Below are positions 36,048 through 44,788 of a stretch of 64,000 bases of DNA, one piece after another. The number at the start of each line of letters is the position of its first letter. Positions within the stretch are counted from its first letter, which is position 1. The notes under the pieces were generated by a model, which was not told where the DNA came from, ran no database searches, and saw only the letters and a program-made list of their open reading frames with translations. The position numbers and the translations under genes were made by a program. The DNA is from Palsa-504 sp963835775 (GTDB lineage: Bacteria; Actinomycetota; Actinomycetes; Streptosporangiales; Streptosporangiaceae), in assembly GCA_963835775.1 (NCBI GenBank), contig CAWIHB010000013.1, positions 62,001 to 126,000 on the forward strand, in the 5' to 3' direction.

Positions 36048-36061
36048 ATGACATGTGTCAT
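36048..36061. promoter_or_regulatory. Palindrome ATGACATGTGTCAT, probable operator
   Basis: Arms ATGACA and TGTCAT with a 2-base spacer, about 100 bases upstream of the ABC ATPase start. It resembles the site at 36178-36197 (ATGACAG/CTGTCAT), so one regulator may bind both. Confidence 0.55.
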
Positions 36062-36106
36062 TGCCCCCAGGTGACATGCACGGGGCCACGGGTCCCGGGT
36101 GATACT

Positions 36107-36163
36107 GATACGCGCACTCCCGGGTGACGCGCGCACTCCCGGGTGATACGCGCACTCCCGGGT
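36107..36163 (+). repeat. 3 x 19-bp tandem repeat
   Basis: GATACGCGCACTCCCGGGT repeated three times (second copy with GACGCG) between the two palindromes of the divergent promoter region. Changing copy number would alter operator spacing. Confidence 0.9.
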
Positions 36164-36177
36164 GCCGCGCGGGCTGG

Positions 36178-36208
36178 ATGACAGTTATGTCTGTCATTCA
36201 TGTAAGAT
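36178..36208 (+). promoter_or_regulatory. Inverted repeat plus -10 for the GbsR-type gene
   Basis: ATGACAG-TTATGT-CTGTCAT (36178-36197) is a perfect 7-bp-arm inverted repeat. TGTAAGAT (TAAGAT at 36203-36208) follows as an extended -10. The gene's ATG at 36216 is only 8 bases past it, so the mRNA is probably leaderless or nearly so. The palindrome covers the -35 position, which fits autorepression. Confidence 0.65.
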
Positions 36209-36215
36209 CAGGCAC

Positions 36216-36710
36216 ATGGCTGATGACGCGGCGGTGCGGTTCGCCGACCGGGCCGGGGGGTTCTACGCCCGGGAGTACGGCATCCCGCCGGTGGCGGGAC
36301 GGCTCATCGGGTTCCTGGCGGTGTGCGATCCGCCGCAGCAGACGATCGCCGATCTGGCCGAGGCGCTGCTGGCCAGCAGGAGCGCCATCACCGGGGCGGT
36401 CAAGCTGCTCGAGGGCTATCACGGGGTGCGGCGTACCCGGGCCGCGGGCGACCGGGTGGATCATGTGAGCCTGGATCCGGCCGTGCTCGAGCCACGCGGC
36501 TTCGCGCCGTTCGTCTACCAGGAGATGGCGGCGCTGGCGCGGGAGGGGCTTGAACTGCTGAAGGACGCCCCGCCCGGCCGACGGGCCATCCTGGAAGACA
36601 CCGCGGCGCTGGGCGACTTCCTGGCCGAGCGGATGCCGGCTCTGTTGCAGGAGTGGCATGCGCGCCGGGACGCGCTGCATGCGGCCTCGGACGGGAACAC
36701 AGACCGCTAG
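36216..36710 (+). CDS. GbsR/MarR-type transcriptional regulator
   Basis: 164 residues of the GbsR-like winged-helix family: RFADRAGGFYAREYGIPPVAGRLIGFLAVCDP is the hallmark N-terminal helix pair, then QQTIADLAEALLASRSAITGAVKLLEGYHGVRRTRAAGDR as helix-turn-helix and wing, and a helical dimerisation tail. Chosen start ATG 36216 fits the family start and the -10 at 36203. It is divergent from the ABC exporter operon, the usual arrangement for a local repressor of an exporter. Its stop directly abuts the stop of the converging gamma-glutamyltransferase gene. Confidence 0.85.
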   Translation: MADDAAVRFADRAGGFYAREYGIPPVAGRLIGFLAVCDPPQQTIADLAEALLASRSAITGAVKLLEGYHGVRRTRAAGDRVDHVSLDPAVLEPRGFAPFVYQEMAALAREGLELLKDAPPGRRAILEDTAALGDFLAERMPALLQEWHARRDALHAASDGNTDR

Positions 36711-38594
36711 CTAACGGCCGGCGGCGTAGCCTTGCATGCCGCGGGGATTGGCCGCGGCATAGAGGATGCCGTTGCGGCGCGCCACGGCGCTGACCCGGCC
36801 GAGGGACCAGGCTGGCCGCACGTTGACCAGGTGGCCGCGGCGCCGCAGGTCCTCGATCACGTCGGTCCCGGCCCGCGACTCGATGTCGAGCACGCGGGGC
36901 TGGGCCTGACGCGGGTAGAACGACGACGGCATGTGCGCGGAATGGAACGACGGGAAGTCGATCGCCTGCTGCAGGTTCATCCCGGCCAGCACGTGGTTGA
37001 GGAAGAACAGCAGCGTCCACTGGTCCTGCTGGTCACCGCCCGGTGTGCCGAAGGCCAGGTACGGCTCGCGGTCCCGCAGCGCCAGGCTGGGCGACAGCGT
37101 GGTCCGCGGCCGCTTGCCCGGCGCGAGCGTGGCGGGCAGGCCGGGGGTGAGGGTGAACATCTGCGCCCGGGTACCGAGGCAGAACCCGAGGCCGGGGATG
37201 ACCGGCGAGGACTGCAGCCAGCCGCCGCTCGGGGTGGCCGACACCATGTTGCCGAACCGGTCGGCCACGTCCAGGTGGCAGGTGTCGCCGGCCCGGTAGC
37301 TCGACCCGGTCACCCGGTCGGGCCCGCTGGTGCGCATGGTCGGCTCGCCCGTGCCCGGGTCGAGCCGCGGTGCCGGCGGCTCGGCATCGAGGCTGGGGGC
37401 CGCGGTGATGTCGTCGCGGCGGGCCGGCCCGCCGGGCCCGAACGAGCGGGCGATGAACTCGGGTAGCAGCGGCTCGCGGCCGTCCGGGGCTCCGGGCCGC
37501 AGCTCGGCTGACGCCTCGCCTGTGACCAGGCCGCGCCGGGCCTCGGCGTAACCAGCCGACAGCAGCGCCTTGACCGGCACATCGGTGAAGTCGGGGTCGC
37601 CGTACCAGGCCTCCCGGTCGGCGAAGGCGAGCTTGGCGCATTCGATCACGGTGTGGATAAAGTCCGCGCGGCCCGGGCCCATGGCGGCCAGGTCGAAGCC
37701 CTCGAGCAGGGCGAGCTGCTGGGCGAACACCGGGCCCTGGCCCCACGGCCTGGTCTTGCATACGGTCAGGCCGCCGAAGTCATAGGTCAGCGGCTGCTCG
37801 AGGCGCGGCCGCCAGGCCGACATATCCGGGTAGGACAGCAGGCCCCGGTGCGGCCGGCCGGTCACGTCCATCACCTCGGCGGAGGCGACATAGGCGGCGA
37901 TCGTTTCGGCCACGAAGCCCTCGTAGTAGACCCGCCTGGCTGCCTCGATCTGCTCGTCGCGGTCGCCGCTGGCTGATTCGGCCTCGTCCAGGATGCGCCG
38001 GTAGGTGGCGGCCAGCGCCGGGTTGGTGAACAGGGAGCCCGGCGGGGGCACCTGGCCGTCCGGCAGGTAGACCTCGGCCGAGCTCGGCCAGTGGTCGCGG
38101 AACAGGTCAGCCACGCTGGCGATGCCCCAGCTGATCGCGGGCAGCAGCGGGTAGCCGCCGGCTGCATAGCCGATCGCGTAGTCCATCACGTCCCGCAGCC
38201 GCAGCGTGCCGTACTCCCGCAGCAGCATCATCCAGGCGCCGAACGCCCCCGGCACGCAGGCGGCAAGCAGCCCGCTCCCGGGCACCAGGTCGAGCCCGAG
38301 CTCGCCGAACGCCCCGGGCGTGGCGGCGGCGGGCGCCGTGCCCTGCCCGCACAGGACGAAGGTCTCCGGCCGGCTGGCGTGGTGGGCGATGACCGGGACC
38401 TCGCCGCCTAGCCCGTTCAGGTGCGGCTCGGTGACCTGGAGCACCAGGCCGGCGGCGACCGCCGCGTCGAACGCGTTACCGCCCCGCTCCAGGACGGCCA
38501 TGCCCGCCGCCGAGGCGAGCCAGTGGGTGGAGGCCACCATGCCGAACGTGCCCGCCAGCTCCGGCCTGGTGGTGAACTCGGGAATGTCGCCCAT
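36711..38594 (-). CDS. Gamma-glutamyltransferase family protein
   Basis: 627 residues, Ntn-hydrolase of the GGT family, which self-cleaves at a Thr to give two subunits. GGNAFDAAVAAGLVLQVTEPHLNGLGG is the typical N-terminal block; the predicted nucleophile Thr is in GDTCHLDVADRFGNMVSATPSGGW (about residue 443), and PGKRPRTTLSPSL and GTPGGDQQDQW follow. No signal peptide is visible, so it is probably cytosolic, unlike secreted GGTs. It could hydrolyse gamma-glutamyl compounds but sits 16 kb from the gamma-glutamyl cluster and shows no shared operator. Confidence 0.88.
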   Translation of the reverse strand: MGDIPEFTTRPELAGTFGMVASTHWLASAAGMAVLERGGNAFDAAVAAGLVLQVTEPHLNGLGGEVPVIAHHASRPETFVLCGQGTAPAAATPGAFGELGLDLVPGSGLLAACVPGAFGAWMMLLREYGTLRLRDVMDYAIGYAAGGYPLLPAISWGIASVADLFRDHWPSSAEVYLPDGQVPPPGSLFTNPALAATYRRILDEAESASGDRDEQIEAARRVYYEGFVAETIAAYVASAEVMDVTGRPHRGLLSYPDMSAWRPRLEQPLTYDFGGLTVCKTRPWGQGPVFAQQLALLEGFDLAAMGPGRADFIHTVIECAKLAFADREAWYGDPDFTDVPVKALLSAGYAEARRGLVTGEASAELRPGAPDGREPLLPEFIARSFGPGGPARRDDITAAPSLDAEPPAPRLDPGTGEPTMRTSGPDRVTGSSYRAGDTCHLDVADRFGNMVSATPSGGWLQSSPVIPGLGFCLGTRAQMFTLTPGLPATLAPGKRPRTTLSPSLALRDREPYLAFGTPGGDQQDQWTLLFFLNHVLAGMNLQQAIDFPSFHSAHMPSSFYPRQAQPRVLDIESRAGTDVIEDLRRRGHLVNVRPAWSLGRVSAVARRNGILYAAANPRGMQGYAAGR

Positions 38595-38746
38595 GGCACG
38601 ATCCTCTCACCACGGCCCAGCGGGCCAGCCGGGCGCAGCGCCGGTGAAGTCGGGGCGCGGCGGCCTGTGTGTCGGCTGGCGGAATCGGGAAGCATCCCCG
38701 ATGATTACTCATCGCTATCGTTTGGCGACTGTGAGGTGAGAGGCGC

Positions 38747-39448
38747 ATGCACATGATTCCCCCGGCAGGCGTACGGGCGGCTGGGCGCGGCGGGCGCGAC
38801 GGGCGGCTGGCGCTGACCGCGGCTCTGGCGGCCGCCGCCGCGGGCTTGCTCGCGGCCTGCGGTTCGGCGAGCGCGCCCACCACCGCGGCCTCCGTTCCGG
38901 CCAGCAGCGCCGCGTCGAGCCACGCCACGCAGTCAGCCGCGGCCGGATCCGCGTCGTCTGCCGCGGCCGGGGTGCCCGGGATGCCGGGCCTGGCCGCCTG
39001 CCAGGCCGCCTCGCTGCGGGTGACGCTGGACACCAGCCAGGCGGACGGCGCTGCGGGCAGCACGTACTACCCGGTCGACTTCATCAACGTCTCGGACACG
39101 CCGTGCGGAATGTACGGCTTCCCTGGCATGTCGTTCGTCACCGCGAACGGCCGCTCCGGTCAGCAGATCGGCGCAGCGGCGCAGCGCAACCCGGCGTTCG
39201 GCGACCTGGCGGTCCGCCTGGCGGCAGGCGGCGTCGCGCACGCCTGGCTGCAGGTGGCGCAGGCCGGCAACTACCCGGCTTCGGCCTGCCAGCCGGTTAC
39301 CGCGCACTGGCTGCGGGTGTACCCGCCTGGCGACACCGCGGCCGTCTATGTGGGCCAGGCCTTCCCGGCCTGCGCTGAGAGCAGCACGCGGCTGCTGACC
39401 GTCACGCCGGTCCGCTCCGGCGGGGCTAAGCAGGGCGTCACGCCCTAG
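38747..39448 (+). CDS. DUF4232 lipoprotein
   Basis: 233 residues. Signal peptide with Arg-rich n-region, Ala/Leu core and lipobox LLAACGS (Cys near residue 40), then an Ala/Ser linker and the DUF4232 domain (ACQAASLRVTLDTSQ, STYYPVDFINVSDTPCGMYGFPGMSFV, HWLRVYPPGDTAAVYVGQ). The paired cysteines suggest a disulfide-stabilised beta-sandwich outside the membrane. Function of the domain is unknown. ATG 38747 follows TGAGAGGCGC. Confidence 0.85.
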   Translation: MHMIPPAGVRAAGRGGRDGRLALTAALAAAAAGLLAACGSASAPTTAASVPASSAASSHATQSAAAGSASSAAAGVPGMPGLAACQAASLRVTLDTSQADGAAGSTYYPVDFINVSDTPCGMYGFPGMSFVTANGRSGQQIGAAAQRNPAFGDLAVRLAAGGVAHAWLQVAQAGNYPASACQPVTAHWLRVYPPGDTAAVYVGQAFPACAESSTRLLTVTPVRSGGAKQGVTP

Positions 39449-39477
39449 CCCGGGGCCGGCGCGGTAACGTCTGGCCC

Positions 39478-41052
39478 ATGGATCTATCCCCGAGGCTGCG
39501 CGCGGTATGCGATCTCAACGTGGCCGAGATGCGCGAGTACAGCGGACGGCACGAATACGACGGCCGACCGCAGGATCTGTCCCCTGACGGGGTGCGGGCC
39601 GGGCTGGCCCGGCTGACGGCGGCGCGGGCCGGGGGCGAGCAGGAGGCGGACCCGCACGACGAGGCCCAGCTGGCTGCGGCCGAGGATGCCACCCGGGTCG
39701 TCTTCGCCCGGCTCGAACAGCACCGCAGGAACCCGCTGGGGCATCTCGGGGAGTTCGACCTGGCCGACTACGACCGGGACTACGCCCCGGTGGCGGAACG
39801 GGACGCGGCGCGGGCCGAGCACCTGGCCGCCTGGCCGCGGCTCGCGGACGCGGCAGTCGAGTCCCTGGACCAGGTCAGCGCCCCGGTCGCGCAGGCGCTG
39901 CTCGGCGCGGTACGCGGGCTGACGGCCGGGCTGATCGCCAAGCCAGGCGACGGCGGCAGCGGCAGCGGCAGCGGCAGCGGCAGCGGCCCAGGCGAGGCGC
40001 TCCGGGAGGCGGCGCTGGCCGCGCACGCGCGCTTCGCGGCTCACGTGGAGCGGGCCGCGGCGGAGGGCGATCCGGATCCGGCGCTGGGCGGTCCTGGGCT
40101 CGCGGCGCTGATGGGCAGCGCGGAGGCACTGCCGGTCGAGGTGGGCAGGCTGGCCGAGCAGGCCGACGCGGAACGGGACCGGCTGCACGCCCTGCTGACC
40201 GAGGGATGCGCGCGGGTGGCACCGGGCCGGCCCGCGCTCGAGGTGGCCCATGAGCTGGTCCGGCAGCATCCGGACGGGGCCGGGGTGATCGACGCGGGCC
40301 GGGTCTGGACGCAGCGGGCCATCGATTTCACCAGGGAGCACGACCTGGTGCCCTATCACGACGGCACCTGCCTGGTCGGCCCGGCGCCCGAGTCGCGGCG
40401 GTGGGCGATGGCGATGATGTCGCCGGCCGCGCCTGGCGAGCCGGACGGCCCGTCGTGGTTCCACATCACTCCGCCCGAGGAGACCTGGCCCGAGCGCGAG
40501 AAAGAGGAGTGGCTGGAGGTATTCAGCGACACGACGCTGCCCGGCATCGCCGTGCACGAGGTCGCGCCCGGGCATTTCTCCCATGGCCGCGCGCTGCGGC
40601 GGCTGACCTCACCGGTCCGGCGCACCGTGCACTCGAGCGCGTTCGTTGAGGGCTGGGCGCACTACGCCGAGGAGATGTGCGTCGAGGAGGGCTTCGGCGG
40701 CGGTGATCCCCGGATCGCGATCGGCGTGTGGCTGGAGGCGCTGGTCCGGGTGACCCGGCTGGCCTGCGCCATCGGAGTGCACACGGCGGGGATGACGGTG
40801 CAGGAGGCGGCGCGCCGGTTCGAGGCGGACACCCACCTGTCCGGTCCCGCCGCGCTGTCCGAGGCCCGCCGCGCTACCTTCGATCCGACCTACGGCCGGT
40901 ACACCTGGGGCAAGCTCGAGATCTTCAAGCTGCGCGAGCGGGCCAGGGCCGAATGGGCACCCGGTTTCACGCTGCAGCGCTTCCACCGGGCCCTGATGGA
41001 CCTCGGCTCTCCCCCGCTCGGCCTGCTCGGCACCGCGATCGAGCGCGGCTGA
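39478..41052 (+). CDS. DUF885 family metallopeptidase-like protein
   Basis: 524 residues. Zinc-site motif HEVAPGHF (about residue 361) and the downstream EGWAHYAEEMCVEEGF, both hallmarks of DUF885 proteins, a family of predicted metallopeptidases. No signal peptide. A Gly-Ser tract from a (GGCAGC)n repeat at about 39955-39990 lies in the helical first half. The family is widespread in actinobacteria; substrates are unknown. Its start is 29 bases after the lipoprotein gene, so the two may be co-transcribed. Confidence 0.85.
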   Translation: MDLSPRLRAVCDLNVAEMREYSGRHEYDGRPQDLSPDGVRAGLARLTAARAGGEQEADPHDEAQLAAAEDATRVVFARLEQHRRNPLGHLGEFDLADYDRDYAPVAERDAARAEHLAAWPRLADAAVESLDQVSAPVAQALLGAVRGLTAGLIAKPGDGGSGSGSGSGSGPGEALREAALAAHARFAAHVERAAAEGDPDPALGGPGLAALMGSAEALPVEVGRLAEQADAERDRLHALLTEGCARVAPGRPALEVAHELVRQHPDGAGVIDAGRVWTQRAIDFTREHDLVPYHDGTCLVGPAPESRRWAMAMMSPAAPGEPDGPSWFHITPPEETWPEREKEEWLEVFSDTTLPGIAVHEVAPGHFSHGRALRRLTSPVRRTVHSSAFVEGWAHYAEEMCVEEGFGGGDPRIAIGVWLEALVRVTRLACAIGVHTAGMTVQEAARRFEADTHLSGPAALSEARRATFDPTYGRYTWGKLEIFKLRERARAEWAPGFTLQRFHRALMDLGSPPLGLLGTAIERG

Positions 41053-41079
41053 CGGCCGGGGACGCGAGCGGAGTAGCCT

Positions 41080-41559
41080 GTGGGCATGCGCAGACTGGTC
41101 TCGGTCCTCGGCCTGCTGGGCGCGCTCGTGCTGGCGGCGGCCGCTGTGACCGGGTGCGCCGCGGCCAACGCTTCGTCGATCGCCGTCACCAGCGCCTACG
41201 TGCCGCAGCCGACCACGCCCGGGGAAACGGTCGCGTACCTGGACATCCGTAACAACGGCCACGCGGACCGGCTGATCTCGGTGCGCACCAGCGTGGGCGG
41301 GACGGTTCGGCTGCGGGCGCCGGGGGCGCAGCGCGCCGGCGCGCTGACCATGCGAACCGTGACGGATATCCCGATCCCGGCAGACTCACTGACCCGGCTC
41401 AACCCGGACAGCTACCACCTGCTGATCACGGGCGCGGGCGCCATGTACGACGGCAAGGACATCACGCTGCGGCTCACCTTCGCCGGCGCGGGCACGATCA
41501 CCGTCCTGGCCCTGGTGACCAATCCCGAGTCCGGCGGGAGCAGTTACTTCCTCAACTGA
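41080..41559 (+). CDS. PCu(A)C-like lipoprotein with incomplete copper site
   Basis: 159 residues: signal peptide ending in an AVTGCAA lipobox, then a cupredoxin-like PCu(A)C fold (ITSAYVPQP-type first strand, ETVAYLDIRNNGHADRLISVRTSVG, ALTMRTVTDIPIPADSLTRL, SYHLLITG). The family binds Cu(I) with H-x-M ... M ... H-x-M. Here only the central Met and the His of HLL remain; the first pair and the last Met are replaced. It may therefore not bind copper. GTG 41080 has GGAG at a good distance; ATG 41086 is an alternative. It overlaps the converging DUF574 gene by 16 bases. Confidence 0.75.
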   Translation: MGMRRLVSVLGLLGALVLAAAAVTGCAAANASSIAVTSAYVPQPTTPGETVAYLDIRNNGHADRLISVRTSVGGTVRLRAPGAQRAGALTMRTVTDIPIPADSLTRLNPDSYHLLITGAGAMYDGKDITLRLTFAGAGTITVLALVTNPESGGSSYFLN

Positions 41560-42380
41560 GCCACCGCGCCCAGGGTGGGCCCGGGCAGCGGTCTGCGGTC
41601 GGTGTTGAACTCCGGCCGCCATGCCGGCAGGCTGACCAGGCCCGGCTCGACCAGTTCGAAGCCGTCGAGCAGCTCCATGATCTGCGACCGCGACCTGAGC
41701 GTGAACGGCATCCGTGCGTCCGCGTAGGTCCGGGTGGCCTCGGCCAGCATCTCCGGGTCGGCGCCCTCGGAGGTACCGACCGACAGGGCCAGGTAGCTGC
41801 CGGGGGCCATGCGCTCGCGGAACTTGGCGATGATCTTTGGCGCGTTCTCGTCGTGGCTGATGAAGTGCAGCACGCTCATCAGGAGCACCGCGACCGGCTG
41901 GGTGAAGTCAAGGCAGCCGGCCAGCGCCTCACGGCCGAGCACGGCGTCGGGATCCCGCACGTCGCCGCGGATGGTGATGATGCCATCCCGGGTAGCGAGC
42001 AGCGCGTCATTATGCGCCACCACGATCGGGTCGTGGTCCACGTAGACGACCCGGGCGCCGGGCACGGTATCCCGGGCGACCTCGTGCACGCTCGGCGAGG
42101 TGGGCAGCCCGCTGCCCAGGTCGAGATACTGGGCGACGCCCTGGCGGGCCATGAAGCGCACCGCCCGGACCAGGAAGCCGCGGTTGGCCAGGGCCATCCG
42201 TCGCGGGTCGAGCCGGGACTCCATCAGCTGCTCCGCAGCGGCCCGGTCGACGGCGAAGTTGTCCTTCCCGTACAGCAGGTAGTCATAGATCCGGGCGATG
42301 CTGGGCCGGCTGGCGTCGACGCGCTCCGCGACCCGCGGTTCGTACTGGCTGGTCACCGCACTGTCTGCCGGCAAGAGCAA
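41544..42380 (-). CDS. DUF574 SAM-dependent methyltransferase
   Basis: 278 residues of the actinobacteria-specific DUF574 family: RPSIARIYDYLLYGKDNFAVDR is its signature opening, YLDLGSGLPTSPSVHEVA the SAM motif I, VVYVDHDPIVVAHNDALL motif II, and AVLLMSVLHFI motif IV. Substrate unknown; members are numerous in these genomes. TTG 42380 has GGGAGG directly against it, so GTG 42356 is possible. The 3' ends of this gene and the PCu(A)C-like gene overlap. Confidence 0.88.
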   Translation of the reverse strand: MLLPADSAVTSQYEPRVAERVDASRPSIARIYDYLLYGKDNFAVDRAAAEQLMESRLDPRRMALANRGFLVRAVRFMARQGVAQYLDLGSGLPTSPSVHEVARDTVPGARVVYVDHDPIVVAHNDALLATRDGIITIRGDVRDPDAVLGREALAGCLDFTQPVAVLLMSVLHFISHDENAPKIIAKFRERMAPGSYLALSVGTSEGADPEMLAEATRTYADARMPFTLRSRSQIMELLDGFELVEPGLVSLPAWRPEFNTDRRPLPGPTLGAVAQLRK

Positions 42381-42493
42381 CCTCCCGCTGCAACCGTTTG
42401 CAGCCCAGGCTACATCATGGCGCCACGCAATTGCGTCGGACCTCGGCGACTTTGGGGCTCGGGCCGCGACCCGGAGGATAGGCAGTGACGTCG

Positions 42494-42660
42494 GCGCCGG
42501 CTGGGGTGCGGCGGGTCACGTGGCCTCGGCGCCGGCTGGGGTGCGGCGGGTCACGTGGCCTCGGCGCCGGCTGGGGTGCGGCGGGTCACGTGGCCTCGGC
42601 GCCGGCTGGGGTGCGGCGGGTCACGTGGCCTCGGCGCCGGCTGGGGTGCGGCGGGTCAGG
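42494..42660 (+). repeat. About 5 x 35-bp tandem repeat reaching into a gene end
   Basis: GCGCCGGCTGGGGTGCGGCG followed by GGTCACGTGGCCTCG; copies start at 42494, 42529, 42564, 42599 and 42634 (the last partial). The XRE-family gene on the minus strand ends inside it, so its last residues (TRRTPAGAEAT) and stop come from the repeat. Confidence 0.95.
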
Positions 42661-43529
42661 GGCATCCGGGACCTGGTGTCCTCGTCGAGCGGCGTATAGA
42701 CGACGATGCGCGCCTCGGGCAGGGCGGGGATGTCGAGCTCGCTGACGGCCAGGCTGAGCGCCCCGGCCCGCGGGTGCAGGTAGGACAGCGTGCGCGGCTG
42801 CGAGTCGGCCACTTCGTGCCGCGCCCACAGGTCGGCAAACTCGCGGCTCATGCTGGCCAGGCGGCGGATGTCCTCCTCCCAGTCCGGGTCGCCGACATGC
42901 CGGCCGTAGGCGGAGCGCAGCCGGGCCACCATGTAGCGGACATGCTGCTCATACTGGGGGAACTTGCCGCGGGCGCTCGGCTCGGTGACGCAGCACCACA
43001 GGGTGTTTTTATGGATGCACGGCATCGTGTGCCACTCCCAGAACAGCTCCTCGGACGCGTCATTCGACAGCAGGATGTCGAACCGGCTATTGATCAGGCT
43101 GGCCGGGAGCGGCTCGAGCGAATACACGATCTCCCTGATCGTGTCCGGCACCACCGTGCGCGTGCATTCGGTGCGCAGCGGCGTGGCCTCGGCCAGCCGG
43201 TACAGATGCTCCCGCTCAGCCCGGTCGAGCCGGAGCGTGCGCGCCACCGCGTCGAGCACCTGCGTGCTGGCGTTGATCTGGCGGCCCTGCTCCAGCCAGG
43301 TGTACCAGGTGACGCCGACCCCGGCCAGCAGCGCGACTTCCTCGCGGCGCAGCCCCGGCGTGCGCCGCCGCGACCCGGGCGGCATGCCGAAGTCGCCCGG
43401 GCTGAGCGTCGCCCGCCGCGCCTTCAGGAACTTGCCGAGCTCAGCCCGGCGCCGCTCGCCCGCCTCCCGTGAAGCCTGCTGGCGTGAAGCCTGGTCCCTA
43501 GCTTCGTACGTGACCACGTGCGTTTCCAA
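42621..43529 (-). CDS. XRE-family regulator with MmyB-like ligand domain
   Basis: 302 residues: an N-terminal helix-turn-helix (LGKFLKARRATLSPGDFGMP, RTPGLRREEVALLAGVGVTWYTWLEQGRQI) followed by the MmyB-like PAS-type domain (LINSRFDILLSNDASEELF, WCCVTEPSARGKFPQYEQHVRYMVARLRSAYGRH, FADLWARHEV, TLSYLHPRAGALSLAVSELDIP). Very common actinobacterial regulator family, often next to the gene it controls; here the divergent alpha/beta hydrolase at 43651 is the obvious candidate. The start is TTG 43529 or GTG 43517. Confidence 0.88.
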   Translation of the reverse strand: METHVVTYEARDQASRQQASREAGERRRAELGKFLKARRATLSPGDFGMPPGSRRRTPGLRREEVALLAGVGVTWYTWLEQGRQINASTQVLDAVARTLRLDRAEREHLYRLAEATPLRTECTRTVVPDTIREIVYSLEPLPASLINSRFDILLSNDASEELFWEWHTMPCIHKNTLWCCVTEPSARGKFPQYEQHVRYMVARLRSAYGRHVGDPDWEEDIRRLASMSREFADLWARHEVADSQPRTLSYLHPRAGALSLAVSELDIPALPEARIVVYTPLDEDTRSRMPLTRRTPAGAEAT

Positions 43530-43650
43530 TCGCCCAGCTGCCCCCAGCTAGAACCTAGCGGCACCCACTGACATTTCCGCGGGCTCCGCGGTCAAGGGCT
43601 CGTAGTAGCCTGGCGTGGCCTGCCCGCCGGGTGCCTACCGAGGAGGAGCG

Positions 43651-44727
43651 ATGGACACGCTGCTGCCAGGGATCACCCTCGAGCACGTACCGACCAGCCG
43701 GCTGACGACGGCGGTGCTTTCCGTGCCGGGCCGGACCGGGCCCGGCACCGGAAACACGGCCGTGCTGTTCGTGCACGGCAACGTGTCGTCCTCGCTGTTC
43801 TGGCAGCCGACCATGCTGGCCCTGCCGGAGGCGTACCGGCCGCTGGCGATCGACCTGCGGGGGTTTGGCGATACCGACCCGCTGCCGGTGAACGCGACCC
43901 GCGGGCTGCGGGATTACGCAGACGACCTGGACGCGGTCATCGAGGCGCTGGGCCTGGAGGCGGTGCACCTGGTCGGCTGGAGCATGGGCGGCGGGGTGGT
44001 CTTGCAGTACCTGGCCGACCGGCCGGCCGCGCACCGGGCCGCGTCGCTGACGCTGGTGAACCCGGTATCACCGTTCGGTTTCGGCGGGACGAAGGGCCTG
44101 GACGGGACGCTGTGCGACCCGTCGGGCGCGGGCTCGGGCGGCGGCGGCGGCAACCCGGAGTTCGTGGAACGGCTGGCCGGCCAGGACCGCTCCGCCGCCA
44201 GCGTGCTGTCGCCACGGCAGGTCCTGCTGGCGCACTACGTCAAGCCGCCGTTCGTGCCCGAGCACCTGGACATCTTCGTGGAGTCCATGCTGTCCACCCG
44301 GACCGGCAGCGACTACTACCCGGGTACGTCGCGGACCACGCAGGTGTGGCCCGGATTCGCGCCCGGCGACCGCGGCGTGCTCAACACCATGGCGCCCACC
44401 CACTTCAGGATCGCGGACCTGCCGGAGGTGCAGCCGAAGCCGCCGCTGCTGTGGCTGCGCGGCGCGGATGACGTCATCGTCTCCGACACCTCCCTGTACG
44501 ACCTGGCCTACCTGGGCTCGATCGGCGCGGTACCCGGCTGGCCCGGGGAGCAGGCCTGCCCGCCGCAGCCGATGGTGTCGCAGACCCGGGCCGTCCTCGA
44601 CGGCTACGCCGCGGCCGGCGGCACCTACCGCGAGGTCGTGATCGGGAACTCCGGCCACGGCCCGCACCTGGACCAGCCGGAGCGATTCCTGGCCGAGCTG
44701 ACCCGCCATCTGTCCAGTACCGGGTGA
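43651..44727 (+). CDS. Alpha/beta hydrolase
   Basis: 358 residues. The oxyanion region is VLFVHGNVSSSLFWQP, the nucleophile elbow HLVGWSMGGGVVLQYL (Ser near residue 112), the acid in LLWLRGADDVIVSD, and the His in VIGNSGHGPHLDQPERF. A long cap with a Gly-rich loop (GSGGGGGNPEFVERLAG) lies between. ATG 43651 has an AGGAGGAG box. Ester, epoxide or C-C bond hydrolase; substrate not deducible. Divergent from the MmyB-type regulator, which may control it. Confidence 0.88.
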   Translation: MDTLLPGITLEHVPTSRLTTAVLSVPGRTGPGTGNTAVLFVHGNVSSSLFWQPTMLALPEAYRPLAIDLRGFGDTDPLPVNATRGLRDYADDLDAVIEALGLEAVHLVGWSMGGGVVLQYLADRPAAHRAASLTLVNPVSPFGFGGTKGLDGTLCDPSGAGSGGGGGNPEFVERLAGQDRSAASVLSPRQVLLAHYVKPPFVPEHLDIFVESMLSTRTGSDYYPGTSRTTQVWPGFAPGDRGVLNTMAPTHFRIADLPEVQPKPPLLWLRGADDVIVSDTSLYDLAYLGSIGAVPGWPGEQACPPQPMVSQTRAVLDGYAAAGGTYREVVIGNSGHGPHLDQPERFLAELTRHLSSTG

Positions 44728-44788
44728 GCCGCTCAGCGTCGGCCCGGCCCCGCGGGGCAGGGCCACGGAGGCACGTCCGGCGATACGT

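Noticed and set aside
36711..38594. Gamma-glutamyltransferase as part of the gamma-glutamyl catabolic cluster
   Set aside because: It is 16 kb away, has no copy of the shared operator, and lies among unrelated genes, so I keep it separate.
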